Source: Methylotuvimicrobium buryatense 5G (GTDB taxonomy: Bacteria > Pseudomonadota > Gammaproteobacteria > Methylococcales > Methylomonadaceae). Taken from it: a DNA stretch of 64,000 nt. The DNA lies in NCBI RefSeq assembly GCF_000341735.1, contig NZ_KB455575.1, positions 190,582 through 254,581 on the forward strand. Direction: 5' to 3'. Positions 8,743 to 16,945 of this stretch are shown in pieces; the first letter of the stretch is position 1; each line of letters starts with the position of its first letter. A model generated the notes under the pieces. That model searched no databases. It was not told the DNA's origin and worked only from the letters and a program-made list of their open reading frames with translations. A program made the translations under genes and the position numbers.

Positions 8743-11066
8743 TGGCAATCGATTTTACGATAGGCGTCGTCGGTAATCCGAATTGCGGTAAAACGACGCT
8801 GTTCAATATTTTGACAGGCTCTAAACAGCATGTAGGCAATTGGCCGGGTGTGACCGTCGAAAAGAAAACCGGCGAATATCGATTCGATCATAAAATCGTC
8901 CGTGTGGTCGATTTGCCCGGTACCTACTCCCTGGAAGCGGCCGATGACGATGTTTCTCTCGATGAGAAAGTAGCCAGAGACTATGTAGCGGCTAGGGAAG
9001 CGGATTTGATCATTAATATCGTCGATGCGTCAAATATCGAACGTAATCTATATTTGAGTTCCCAGCTTCTGGAAATGCGGGTGCCGATGATGATCGCGCT
9101 GAACATGATCGATGCCGCTCGTCTAAAAGGCGTGGCGATCGATGTCGATGAACTGTCCAATCTATTGGGTTGCCCGGTTGTGCCAATCAGTGCATCGACC
9201 GGAGAAGGGATAGGGCATTTAAAAGAAGTCATCAATCGTGCCGCGCAGGATAAGCCCGTTCCGAGTCTCGATATTCCTTATGCGCCGACTTTGGAACAAG
9301 CTATCGGCAAATTGTCGCCATTATTGCAGCCGCTGGCCGAACAGCACCATTGCGACCTGCGTTGGTTGACCGTTCGTTTGCTCGAAGACGACACTTTGGC
9401 CAAACAAATTGCCGGCCATGAACTCAAAGGGACTGTTGCGGCGCTGCAACGACAAATTGAAACCGAAGCTGATGACGAAATCGATATTCTAGCCGCCGAC
9501 GCCCGCTATGGATTCGTCAATTCATTGACTCAGCGTTGCGTGATCCATACTCAACAATTAAATCGGCATACCACCGAGCGAATTGATGCCTTGGTGTTGA
9601 ATCGCTTTTTAGGCATACCGATTTTTTTGCTGGTGATGTATTTGATGTTCATGTTCACGATTAATATCGGCAGCGCTTTCATAGATTTTTTTGAACAAGT
9701 GACCGGAGCTTTTTTTGTCGATGGTTTAGCGTTTGTATTAAATCAACTGAATTGGCCGGAGTGGTTAGTGGTTTTAATCGCTCAAGGCGCGGGCGGCGGC
9801 GTTCAGGTTGTCGCGACATTTATTCCTATTGTCGGGTTTCTTTTTATGGTGTTATCCGCTTTGGAGGATTCCGGCTACATGGCGCGTGCCGCTTTCGTGA
9901 TGGACCGTTTTATGCGCATGATGGGTTTGCCGGGAAAATCTTTCGTGCCGATGATCGTCGGTTTCGGTTGTAACGTACCTGCAATCATGGCGACCAGAAC
10001 GCTGGAAAATCAACGTGATCGTATTCTAACCAATATGATGAACCCGTTCATGTCCTGCGGTGCTCGGTTGCCGGTTTATGCTTTGTTCGCGGCGGCTTTT
10101 TTCCCGGTCGGCGGACAAAATTTAGTGTTCGGATTGTATTTGATCGGCATTGCGGTGGCGGTTTTTACCGGCCTGATTATGCGCCATACCTTATTCAAGG
10201 GCGAGGCCACGCCATTTATCATGGAACTGCCGGCTTATCATATTCCGCGCCTGCGGAGTGTTTTACTTAGAACTTGGGATCGACTCAAAACTTTCATTTT
10301 CAATGCCGGTAAGGTGATCGTGCCGATGGTATTGGTTTTGAACTTTCTCAATGCGATGGGTACGGACGGTAGTTTCGGTCGTGAAAACAGCGATCAATCG
10401 GTACTAAGCGAAATAGGCCGTGGCTTGACGCCGGTATTCAAACCTATGGGCATAGAGAGCGACAATTGGCCGGCCACGGTCGGTATTTTTACCGGCGTGT
10501 TGGCTAAAGAGGCCGTAGTCGGTACTTTGAATGCTCTTTACAGCCAAATGGCGTTCGATGAGGCTGAGGCTGACGATGAAGGTTTCGATTTAGTCGCAGC
10601 CCTGAGTGAGGCGGTGAAGACGATTCCTGAAAACTTATTGGGTGTTGCCGGCAATCTGTTGGATCCATTGGGGCTCGACATTGAAACCGCAGTCAATGAC
10701 CAAGACGTCGATGCAGGAACCTACGGGGCAATGCGAGTCAGTTTCGACGGTCAAGCCGGGGCTTTCGCCTATCTATTATTCATTTTATTGTATGCGCCTT
10801 GCGTTGCGGCGACGGCGGCGATCTATCGAGAAACTAATCTGGGCTGGACATTGTTTGTCGTCTTTTGGACGACCGGTATTGCCTATATGACCGCGACATT
10901 TTTCTATCAATTATCGACCTTTAGCGATCACCCGAGTTATTCGTTGACATGGTTGATTGGGCTAAGTCTTTTCTTTTTATTGGTGTTGTTAGTGTTGCGC
11001 TTATCCGGGAGAAATTCCAGCAACCCCGTACAACAGGAGAAAACCGGTGATACTGTCCGATCTTAG
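8742..11066 (+). CDS. feoB: Ferrous iron transporter FeoB
   Basis: Main Fe(II) permease, 774 aa. The N-terminal GTPase domain has G1 'GNPNCGKTTLFN', G3 'VDLPGTYSL' and G4 'NMID'. A helical GDI region follows. The membrane domain has two Gate-type halves, 'SALEDSGYMARAAF' near residue 372 and a second half near 640-720. The conserved cysteine-bearing 'GFGCNVPAIMATRTLE' is present. A short polar C-terminus overlaps feoC by 20 bp. Length and motifs are those of the gammaproteobacterial FeoABC type. Confidence 0.97.
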   Translation: MAIDFTIGVVGNPNCGKTTLFNILTGSKQHVGNWPGVTVEKKTGEYRFDHKIVRVVDLPGTYSLEAADDDVSLDEKVARDYVAAREADLIINIVDASNIERNLYLSSQLLEMRVPMMIALNMIDAARLKGVAIDVDELSNLLGCPVVPISASTGEGIGHLKEVINRAAQDKPVPSLDIPYAPTLEQAIGKLSPLLQPLAEQHHCDLRWLTVRLLEDDTLAKQIAGHELKGTVAALQRQIETEADDEIDILAADARYGFVNSLTQRCVIHTQQLNRHTTERIDALVLNRFLGIPIFLLVMYLMFMFTINIGSAFIDFFEQVTGAFFVDGLAFVLNQLNWPEWLVVLIAQGAGGGVQVVATFIPIVGFLFMVLSALEDSGYMARAAFVMDRFMRMMGLPGKSFVPMIVGFGCNVPAIMATRTLENQRDRILTNMMNPFMSCGARLPVYALFAAAFFPVGGQNLVFGLYLIGIAVAVFTGLIMRHTLFKGEATPFIMELPAYHIPRLRSVLLRTWDRLKTFIFNAGKVIVPMVLVLNFLNAMGTDGSFGRENSDQSVLSEIGRGLTPVFKPMGIESDNWPATVGIFTGVLAKEAVVGTLNALYSQMAFDEAEADDEGFDLVAALSEAVKTIPENLLGVAGNLLDPLGLDIETAVNDQDVDAGTYGAMRVSFDGQAGAFAYLLFILLYAPCVAATAAIYRETNLGWTLFVVFWTTGIAYMTATFFYQLSTFSDHPSYSLTWLIGLSLFFLLVLLVLRLSGRNSSNPVQQEKTGDTVRS

Positions 11067-11268
11067 AGACTATATCAAGCAAAGGCATAAAGTGGCGATG
11101 GTCGATCTGGTCAATCATTTCGATATGGATGCCGATGCGATAAGAGGCATGTTGGGCAAGTGGATCAGTAAAGGAAAAATTAAATCGTCATCGCCGAATG
11201 GGTCATGCGGAACCAGTTGTTGTAAATGCGACCCGGCATTGACCGAATTTTATGAATGGGTTGATTAA
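11047..11268 (+). CDS. feoC: FeoC-like winged-helix protein
   Basis: The 73-aa protein has a winged-helix N-terminus (LSDLRDYIKQRHKVAMVDLV) and a C-terminal cysteine cluster (CGTSCCKC) typical of FeoC, thought to carry an oxygen-sensitive cluster or protect FeoB from proteolysis. The start is GTG at 11047, inside the end of feoB. It is the third gene of the operon; no clear terminator follows. Confidence 0.88.
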   Translation: MILSDLRDYIKQRHKVAMVDLVNHFDMDADAIRGMLGKWISKGKIKSSSPNGSCGTSCCKCDPALTEFYEWVD

Positions 11269-11269
11269 A

Positions 11270-11304
11270 AAAGATAAAAGATGAAAGGTGAAAGATGAAA
11301 GGTG
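11270..11304. repeat. Short heptanucleotide array
   Basis: About five 7-bp units of the AAAAGAT/GAAAGGT/GAAAGAT type follow feoC. It is the same repeat class as the large arrays at 23.6 and 35.2 kb. Confidence 0.6.
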
Positions 11305-11316
11305 AATTCGCTGTTA

Positions 11317-11362
11317 CCCAAGCTCCAGCTTGGGAAATCGGTATGCGAAGCTCTAGCTTCGC
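11317..11362. repeat. Two AAGCT-centred palindromes
   Basis: CCCAAGCTCCAGCTTGGG (11317-11334) and GCGAAGCTCTAGCTTCGC (11345-11362) are adjacent near-perfect palindromes. The same motif recurs near 28.2-28.35 and 53.7 kb. They could form hairpins behind feoC but lack a T-run. Confidence 0.7.
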
Positions 11363-11540
11363 GAAGTAAGGAAGGTGGGCGCTATTTTTCACTTAAAACA
11401 CGATCGGATTAAATTCATGTCGTTTGATAGCGTGTTTTTTCTCCAAATTTGAAATGACAGCCAAAAAACATCCGAACGAGGTTTAAAACTTAAATTTCGT
11501 CTAAAATGCTTAATATCTTTGAATTGATAGGAAGCACATA

Positions 11541-13205
11541 ATGTCCGAGCAACCCTTAAATAGTATTCTGATCGGCTATCTTTCCGAAGTGCGCGGCGAT
11601 GGCATGGAGGCCAGAATAGCGGAACAGCATTCTTCCGATTTGCCGATTATTCGAATCGGTAATGAAGAAATCCTTGCCGGTCATATTGGTTCGTATGTCG
11701 TTATAAGGCAAGGAACAATTGGCGTTCTGGCTTTGGTTTTTAAAATGTGGGAGCGCGATCGTTTCGATTCGGTCGGGATACGCAAGGCGGATCGGTTTAT
11801 TTCGTTGATTCCGGTCGGGGAAATCCAGGAAAACGGCACATTTGTTCGCGGCGTTAGACATTATCCGACGCCCGGTGCAAAAGTTTACGCTGTCGGCTTA
11901 AGCGAAATTAACGCTATTTTTTCTGCCTTTAGAGATTACGAATTTTTTATCGGCCAGTTAGCGTCGCATAAGGAATATCATCTCAGTCTCGATCCTCGCG
12001 CTTTATTCGGACGGCATTTTGCGATCATCGGGCAATCCGGTTCGGGTAAGTCCTGGACAGTCACGAGTTTGATTCAGCATACCATCAAGGCCATGCCGAA
12101 GGCTCATTTGATCATGTTGGATCTCCATGGCGAATATTGTTGGAAGGACGATAATGGCGCGATTCAATCGGCATTTCCTAGCGACATAGTCAACTATGTC
12201 GATGCGATGGACATGGAGATGCCTTATTGGATGATGAGCTATGCGGAATTGGTCGATCTCTTTATCGATCGCAACGATAGCGGCGCTTCGATGCAGATGG
12301 CATTCATGCGTGAAATCTTGCAACAACTCAAGCGGAAGGAAGCAAAGGAAATCGGTTTAGGCGTGGTTTCGATCGATACGCCGATTTATTTTTCCCTAGC
12401 CGAATTGTATATGCAGTTCAAGAACGCCAATGAAGAGCGTAAGGATTTCGGTAAAAGCAAAGGCGCCTTATTTGGTCAATTCGACGAATTTTTAGTCAGA
12501 ATGCAAAGCCGATTCAATGATGTGCGTTACGATTTTTTATTAAAGCCGAAAAAACGTAACACTTCCGCCGGTATGGCCGATTTACTTCGGCAGTTCATCG
12601 GATTGGGCGATAACAAGGCCAATATTACCGTTGTCGACTTAAGTTCGGTGCCGACCGATGTTCGGCCGGCCGTTTCCGCACAAGTGGGCCGGTTGGCCTA
12701 TGAATTCAATTATTGGAATCCGAAACGCAGGGAATTTCCGATCACGCTGATTTGCGAGGAAGCTCATGCTTATATCCCGCGTGAAAAAGGCGGTCAATTC
12801 GAAGGTACGAAAAAGATGATGGAGCGTATCGCAAAGGAAGGTCGAAAATACGGCGTTTCGATCGGTGTAATTAGCCAACGGCCGACCGAATTATCGGAAA
12901 CGATGTTAGCCCAATGCAGTTCGTTTTTTTGCCTGAGAACTACCAACCCCGAGGATCAAGCTTATATACGCGGATTGGTTCCGGAAGCCGAAGGCGACTT
13001 GACCGATATTTTAACCTCGCTCGGAAGAGGTGAGGCGTTAGTGCTGGGTGAGGCTGCGCCGTTGCCGACGCGCGTGCAGATCTATCGCCCTAATCCCGAG
13101 CCGAAAAGTAATGACGTGGATTATTATACGGGTTGGCGTGAAGGCCCTGACGATTTGGATGTGGATCAAATTGTGCAGTTATGGCGCACTCAAACCCGAA
13201 AATAA
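11541..13205 (+). CDS. HerA/FtsK-superfamily ATPase (DUF87-type)
   Basis: The 554-aa hexameric-type DNA-translocase-like ATPase. It has an N-terminal beta-barrel region (about 1-140), Walker A 'IGQSGSGKSWTVTSLIQ' near residue 160 and Walker B 'LICEEAHAYIPRE' near 410. An arginine-containing segment 'AKEGRKYGVSIGVISQRP' follows, as in HerA. HerA proteins move along DNA, often with a nuclease (NurA) or in defence pairs (with SIR2 or other effectors). No nuclease or effector gene lies next to it, so its partner is unknown. An AGGAAG ribosome site lies before the ATG. A role in repair or defence is inference. Confidence 0.8.
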   Translation: MSEQPLNSILIGYLSEVRGDGMEARIAEQHSSDLPIIRIGNEEILAGHIGSYVVIRQGTIGVLALVFKMWERDRFDSVGIRKADRFISLIPVGEIQENGTFVRGVRHYPTPGAKVYAVGLSEINAIFSAFRDYEFFIGQLASHKEYHLSLDPRALFGRHFAIIGQSGSGKSWTVTSLIQHTIKAMPKAHLIMLDLHGEYCWKDDNGAIQSAFPSDIVNYVDAMDMEMPYWMMSYAELVDLFIDRNDSGASMQMAFMREILQQLKRKEAKEIGLGVVSIDTPIYFSLAELYMQFKNANEERKDFGKSKGALFGQFDEFLVRMQSRFNDVRYDFLLKPKKRNTSAGMADLLRQFIGLGDNKANITVVDLSSVPTDVRPAVSAQVGRLAYEFNYWNPKRREFPITLICEEAHAYIPREKGGQFEGTKKMMERIAKEGRKYGVSIGVISQRPTELSETMLAQCSSFFCLRTTNPEDQAYIRGLVPEAEGDLTDILTSLGRGEALVLGEAAPLPTRVQIYRPNPEPKSNDVDYYTGWREGPDDLDVDQIVQLWRTQTRK

Positions 13206-13273
13206 TGTCTTCTTTTACTCTCTAGGTGAATTTTGGTCCACACCTGCGTTTAACCTAAAAAATGCAGTTGAGA

Positions 13274-13424
13274 GCCTCAAACTACCGTTCGCGCTGAGCC
13301 CTTCGGCTGCGCTCAGGAGAGCCTCTCGTCGAAGGATGGGCGGTAGTTTGAGGCTTCACCTGGCCGGTGAAAGTGTTGTAGACCGTTCATGCTTCGACTT
13401 GGCTCAGCACGAACGGTCTACAAC
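13274..13424. repeat. Paired long hairpins (REP-like)
   Basis: Two inverted repeats are visible: GCCTCAAACTACCG (13274-13287) with its complement at 13341-13354, and GTTGTAGACCGTTC (13375-13388) with its complement at 13411-13424. The enclosed 'TTCGACTTGGCTCAGCACGA'-type text resembles a unit at 25.29-25.42 kb. There is no T-run. This fills the gap between the two convergent flanking genes. Confidence 0.7.
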
Positions 13425-13448
13425 ACATGCCAACTGTTCTTTTCAGGT

Positions 13449-13985
13449 TTAAACGGCGATATCGATAGTGGTGCCAAACTTAGGGTCGGCGTTTTCCTGC
13501 GTTTGTTTGAGAAGTTCAATTCTGGCATCGCTTGCCATTCTGGCGGCGTTGGCTGCCACACTAAAATCTTGAGAGGATGGTTGCGCCGGAGCAAGTGCCG
13601 CCCTGCGAATAGATTCGGCTTTTCTCAGCGTTGCCTCCGGATCGCCGGGGACCGGCGATGTGTCGATTTGGACTTCGCCGCCAATAGCGTAGCGGTTTCC
13701 GTCGGGTCCGGTTTGATAGGAAAAGCTTGCGCCGCTGACGGCAATGCCCGCGGCGGCATTCACATGCGCTTGCTCATGAGCTCTAACTTCGGCGTCTCGG
13801 GCCTTTAATGCCTCGATTTGACGCTGTTCCTCGATAGAAAATTGCGCATCATCCGCAAGGCTTGTGTCTCGTCCTTGGATTTGAGTGTCGTTTTCGGAAG
13901 CGTTAGGATTTTGTTCGGCAGCTACCGTATTTCGAAAATTAAATCCTACAAAAGCGGGTTGAATGTTGGTTAATTCCGGCAGCAT
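13449..13985 (-). CDS. SprA-related putative metalloprotease
   Basis: 178 aa. The core 'ALKARDAEVRAHEQAHVNAAAG' contains an HExxH zinc-protease-like motif (HEQAH). It is followed by 'SYQTGPDGNRYAIGGEVQID', the hallmark of the SprA-related/PF12118 family. Flanking regions are low complexity. The ATG at 13985 is preferred over one 18 bp upstream because AGGTGAG precedes it. The family's substrate is unknown, so protease activity is an inference from the motif. Confidence 0.78.
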   Translation of the reverse strand: MLPELTNIQPAFVGFNFRNTVAAEQNPNASENDTQIQGRDTSLADDAQFSIEEQRQIEALKARDAEVRAHEQAHVNAAAGIAVSGASFSYQTGPDGNRYAIGGEVQIDTSPVPGDPEATLRKAESIRRAALAPAQPSSQDFSVAANAARMASDARIELLKQTQENADPKFGTTIDIAV

Positions 13986-14051
13986 AATCTCACCTTTTGC
14001 CAATGTTTCATTTGTTAGCCTGCACTGTTCGATAGGGTTTAAAATTTCCGC

Positions 14052-14296
14052 TTAGGAATATGCACAAAATAACTTATACAAGTAGTAGGCTTTGTGGCGG
14101 TTTGGTGACTCGTTTGACAGGACGCCGTGAATACATCCATGTAGGCTTGGCGGCGGAATCTGATTGCCATGGATGGCATGAATGCAGATTTTGCAGGAGC
14201 AAAAATCTGCCCTGCCGCCGACACCTGTCAATCGAGCCACCAACCCCCCTTCCAAAACTATTTCATGCTCGTTCCTTAGGAATATGCACAAAATAA
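14052..14296 (+). repeat. Second-class dispersed element flanked by exact 21-bp direct repeats
   Basis: The 21-bp TTAGGAATATGCACAAAATA(A) occurs exactly at 14052-14072 and 14276-14296. Between them lies a ~203-bp palindromic unit. Its ends pair (GGTGACTCGTTTGACAGG with CCTGTCAATCGAGCCACC) and its core is GGACGCCGTGAATACATCC. An internal hairpin is formed by GCAGATTTTGC with GCAAAAATCTGC. The unit is related to those at 28.4 and 33.1 kb. Confidence 0.8.
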
Positions 14297-14308
14297 GTTC
14301 TTCAAGCA

Positions 14309-14457
14309 ATACCCTTTGATGCGTTCGGTGACTCGCTTAACAGGACGCCGTAAATACGTCCCTGTAGCCTCTATGCCAGTTCCATGCTGGCAAAGCCTTT
14401 GTCGAACGCCCCGACGCATCCTCTGCCATTGCCGAAATTTGAATTGCGAAAGGTATA
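14309..14457 (+). repeat. Hybrid dispersed element, copy 2 of the TATACC family
   Basis: The left part resembles the second class (GGTGACTCGCTTAACAGG). The right part matches the TATACC family, ending CCGAAATTTGAATTGCGAAAGGTATA-like in two blocks. It shares the GGACGCCGTAAATACGTCC core. It sits 12 bp after the previous element; together the two fill the 613-bp gap before fae. Confidence 0.75.
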
Positions 14458-14616
14458 CAACCGTATTTTAAGGTTGATTGGCTCTGAAAATTCCATGAAA
14501 GGTGCCTGAAAGGAATCGGCATTACAATGCCTCACGACTTAAACGGAATGTGCCGTATTAGGTTTTAGTTTAATTTTTAAACTCTGTTCATCTTTATTTT
14601 TAAGGAGTCAACAAGC

Positions 14617-15126
14617 ATGGCAAAAATCAGTAATTTACGCGTAGGCGAATCATTGGTAGGCGACGGCAACGAAGTCGCGCACATCGATCTGATTATCGGC
14701 CCACGCGGTTCGGCTGCCGAAACCGCTTTCGCAAATTGCCTGACCAACAACAAAGACGGTTTCTCCAGCTTGCTGGCTGTTGTTGCCCCTAACTTGATGG
14801 TAAAACCCTCGACCGTGATGTTCAATAAAGTCACGATCAAAGGTTCCAAGCAAGCCGTACAAATGTTCGGACCCGCTCAGCGTGGTGTGGCGATGGCGGT
14901 TGCCGATTCGGTCGAAAACGGCACTATTCCTGCCGACGAAGCCGACAATCTGTTTATTTCGGTAGGTGTTTTCATCCACTGGATGGCTGAAGACGACGCC
15001 AAAATTCAACAATACAACTACGAAGCGACCAAAGAAGCTATCGAGCGTGCCGTTGCCGGTTCTCCAACAGCTCAGGAAGTTGTCACCGGAAAAGCGACTG
15101 CGACGCATCCATTTGCGGCAAATTAA
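14617..15126 (+). CDS. fae: Formaldehyde-activating enzyme
   Basis: Condenses formaldehyde with tetrahydromethanopterin to methylene-H4MPT, the entry to C1 oxidation in methylotrophs; cytosolic and very abundant. The 169-aa protein has typical length and sequence: '[15 protein letters not shown]' with the active-site histidine, '[13 protein letters not shown]', '[16 protein letters not shown]' and '[17 protein letters not shown]'. A strong TAAGGAG ribosome site lies 9 bp before the ATG, fitting high expression. It stands alone rather than with other H4MPT genes. This is the clearest methylotrophy marker in the window. Confidence 0.97.
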   Translation: MAKISNLRVGESLVGDGNEVAHIDLIIGPRGSAAETAFANCLTNNKDGFSSLLAVVAPNLMVKPSTVMFNKVTIKGSKQAVQMFGPAQRGVAMAVADSVENGTIPADEADNLFISVGVFIHWMAEDDAKIQQYNYEATKEAIERAVAGSPTAQEVVTGKATATHPFAAN

Positions 15127-15432
15127 GGAAAAAGTTGACCGTTTCCGGCCGGGATGGCCGGACAAATCGGCAGGATAGCCGGTTTGCATTGACTCGAAGG
15201 ATAATGTGAAGGAGCCACATAGTAAGATTCGATGCCATGGATGGCTCCCCCTCTCTTAATCCACTGCCATTAAGTTAATCCGTCGCAGAATAAGTAATGC
15301 AAGCATTCGAGCTCGAATGTGCTTCAAGAGGCTGCCATCCATGGCGGAATGACGGAGTCTCCTTAACTAAATTGCAGTATTCTCACAATCTAAACGATAA
15401 AAGACGAGATCTGTCCGGTATTCGGTTAAGTT
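15127..15432. other. Non-coding stretch after fae with hairpins
   Basis: A TCCGGCC/GGCCGGA stem (15144-15162) follows fae without a T-run and could act as a 3' stabiliser. Further on, GCCATGGATGGC near 15233-15244 and its inverted partner near 15336-15347 bracket a ~90-bp loop. No ORF or promoter stands out. Confidence 0.5.
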
Positions 15433-15969
15433 TTAGTGTTTCGGTAATGTAATCCCGCCTTCCTCGACGATTAGCGCTTTTTTCAGCATGTCGCTAGCCG
15501 ACGGGTATTTTTCGTAAATGTCGCCGATCGTTTTGTAATAAGCAATCGTATCGAATGGCTGCTTGGCCTGCCGTTTGGTGATGTCAGCCAGTATGGCGCC
15601 GAATTCCGGCGTTGTGGTCACGACGCGCAAGCCTTTGACGATACTCGTGGCCGAATCGACCAATACGAGATTGAACGGCAGATAGCCGGGGCCGGTTGCG
15701 ACAGTTTCATCGCCGGCTAAATGAATCGTGAAGGCTAAGTCCGACCATTCCAAAAAATTATCGATCTTAAACAAAAAAAACAGCGCATCGTTTTCGGTAA
15801 ACAGTCCGAACGAACACGAGCCATTCAAAAAGGAATCGATTTGCTGTTTATTCAGCGAAAAATTAAAAGTTAGCATCGGTGTGCCGTTGACCAGAATCAC
15901 GCTCATGCCTTCGTCGGGCAGATTGTGCTCGAATCGTTCGCCGACCGTTAATTTCATAATATCCGACAT
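15433..15969 (-). CDS. Uncharacterised protein, second gene of a two-gene operon
   Basis: 178 aa, not recognised. It is acidic, apparently soluble and mixed alpha/beta, with no signal peptide or membrane helix. Blocks such as 'MSVILVNGTPMLTFNFSLN' and 'FLFKIDNFLEWSDLAFTIHL' suggest a beta-rich N-terminal two-thirds, followed by a helical tail with 'IGDIYEKYPSASDMLKKAL'. The ATG at 15969 follows GGAAAT and lies just after the upstream gene's stop. A longer in-frame start inside that gene is less likely. The tight spacing says the two products act together; the function is unknown. Confidence 0.6.
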   Translation of the reverse strand: MSDIMKLTVGERFEHNLPDEGMSVILVNGTPMLTFNFSLNKQQIDSFLNGSCSFGLFTENDALFFLFKIDNFLEWSDLAFTIHLAGDETVATGPGYLPFNLVLVDSATSIVKGLRVVTTTPEFGAILADITKRQAKQPFDTIAYYKTIGDIYEKYPSASDMLKKALIVEEGGITLPKH

Positions 15970-15970
15970 A

Positions 15971-16516
15971 TCAGTATTTCCGCGAATGCGTGTAGAGGTT
16001 ATTGAATAGGCGGATTGCAACTAAAATCAGCGCTTGCGTGATTTGTGTGGCAGGCACCCGGCTTGGATTTTCCGAGGCATAATCATCGACCGCTGCGTTC
16101 ATAAATGCAATGAGTCCGGATTGCGGGGTTTCATCGTGTGTTCTTGAAATCATCCTTTCTTGCAACGAGTTCCGGATTTTATCGTCCATGTCTTGATTTT
16201 TCTTCACGGCTTGCAATTCGGTATCGAGTAGCATCGCTTGTTTTTGAAGCCAATCGATATCAAGTTCGTTTTGTGCGGGCAGAGGGCCGAAGGCTTTTTG
16301 AAATACGCAGAGCAAGTCGAAGCACAAATCCATGAACAAATGCGCCATGTCTTGGTTTTGCTCGGCAATGATGCCGGGAAAAATACCGAACAGCATCTGC
16401 GCGAGCATCGTCTGGTCGGATTGGAAGTTGGCTATGATTTTTCTGCCGGTTGTTTCGTCGATGCTTTTGGCGTATTCGAGGGCTTGATAAAGCTCTCGGT
16501 CTGTGAGTGCTTGCAT
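15971..16516 (-). CDS. Uncharacterised helical protein, first gene of a two-gene operon
   Basis: 181 aa, not recognised. Mostly helical and soluble, starting MQALTDRELYQALEYAKSI. It has a hydrophobic stretch 'MLAQMLFGIFPGII', a possible amphipathic segment 'LFMDLCFDLLCVFQKAF' and a C-terminal helix 'ITQALILVAIRLFNNLY'. The stop lies one base before the start of the next gene. No motif points to catalysis. It is placed downstream of fae on the opposite strand, which gives no functional hint. Confidence 0.6.
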   Translation of the reverse strand: MQALTDRELYQALEYAKSIDETTGRKIIANFQSDQTMLAQMLFGIFPGIIAEQNQDMAHLFMDLCFDLLCVFQKAFGPLPAQNELDIDWLQKQAMLLDTELQAVKKNQDMDDKIRNSLQERMISRTHDETPQSGLIAFMNAAVDDYASENPSRVPATQITQALILVAIRLFNNLYTHSRKY

Positions 16517-16945
16517 GATTTTTCCGATAATGAAGTCTGTTGTGGAATGATATCATTTGATGCGACGCAATAGAAAATACCGTCTCTATGTAGGAAAAAG
16601 GTTACACGTCGGACGGTGATGGCATTTACTCCCTTCATACTGAAAACCGTTCAAGCTCTAAAACGCTAAGCACTCAAACAGGGAATCGCTGCCATTAACG
16701 GGGCTTTTTACGAGTTTCCGGGAGCCGTGTCATAATTTTAAAGCTATGCGCAAATACGTTAAAATATTTACGAAAGGCACGAAAACAAGAGTCAAACACA
16801 ATTGCCGTGCCTGGTAGTACACCGGCCTATGGTCTGTACAAAACTTAGTTTCGTAGGCGTCGATCGTTATTTCGAAAACTTCGTGATGCTCGGGGATAGC
16901 GATCGAAACTTACATCAAAAACTTTTCTTATCAAAATGGCGCGTC
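16517..16945. other. Intergenic region upstream of the helicase gene
   Basis: Non-coding apart from possible N-terminal extensions of the helicase ORF, which stays open back to a TTG at 16802. AT-rich text near 16,730-16,790 could hold the promoters of the two divergent genes. No repeat was recognised. Confidence 0.4.
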
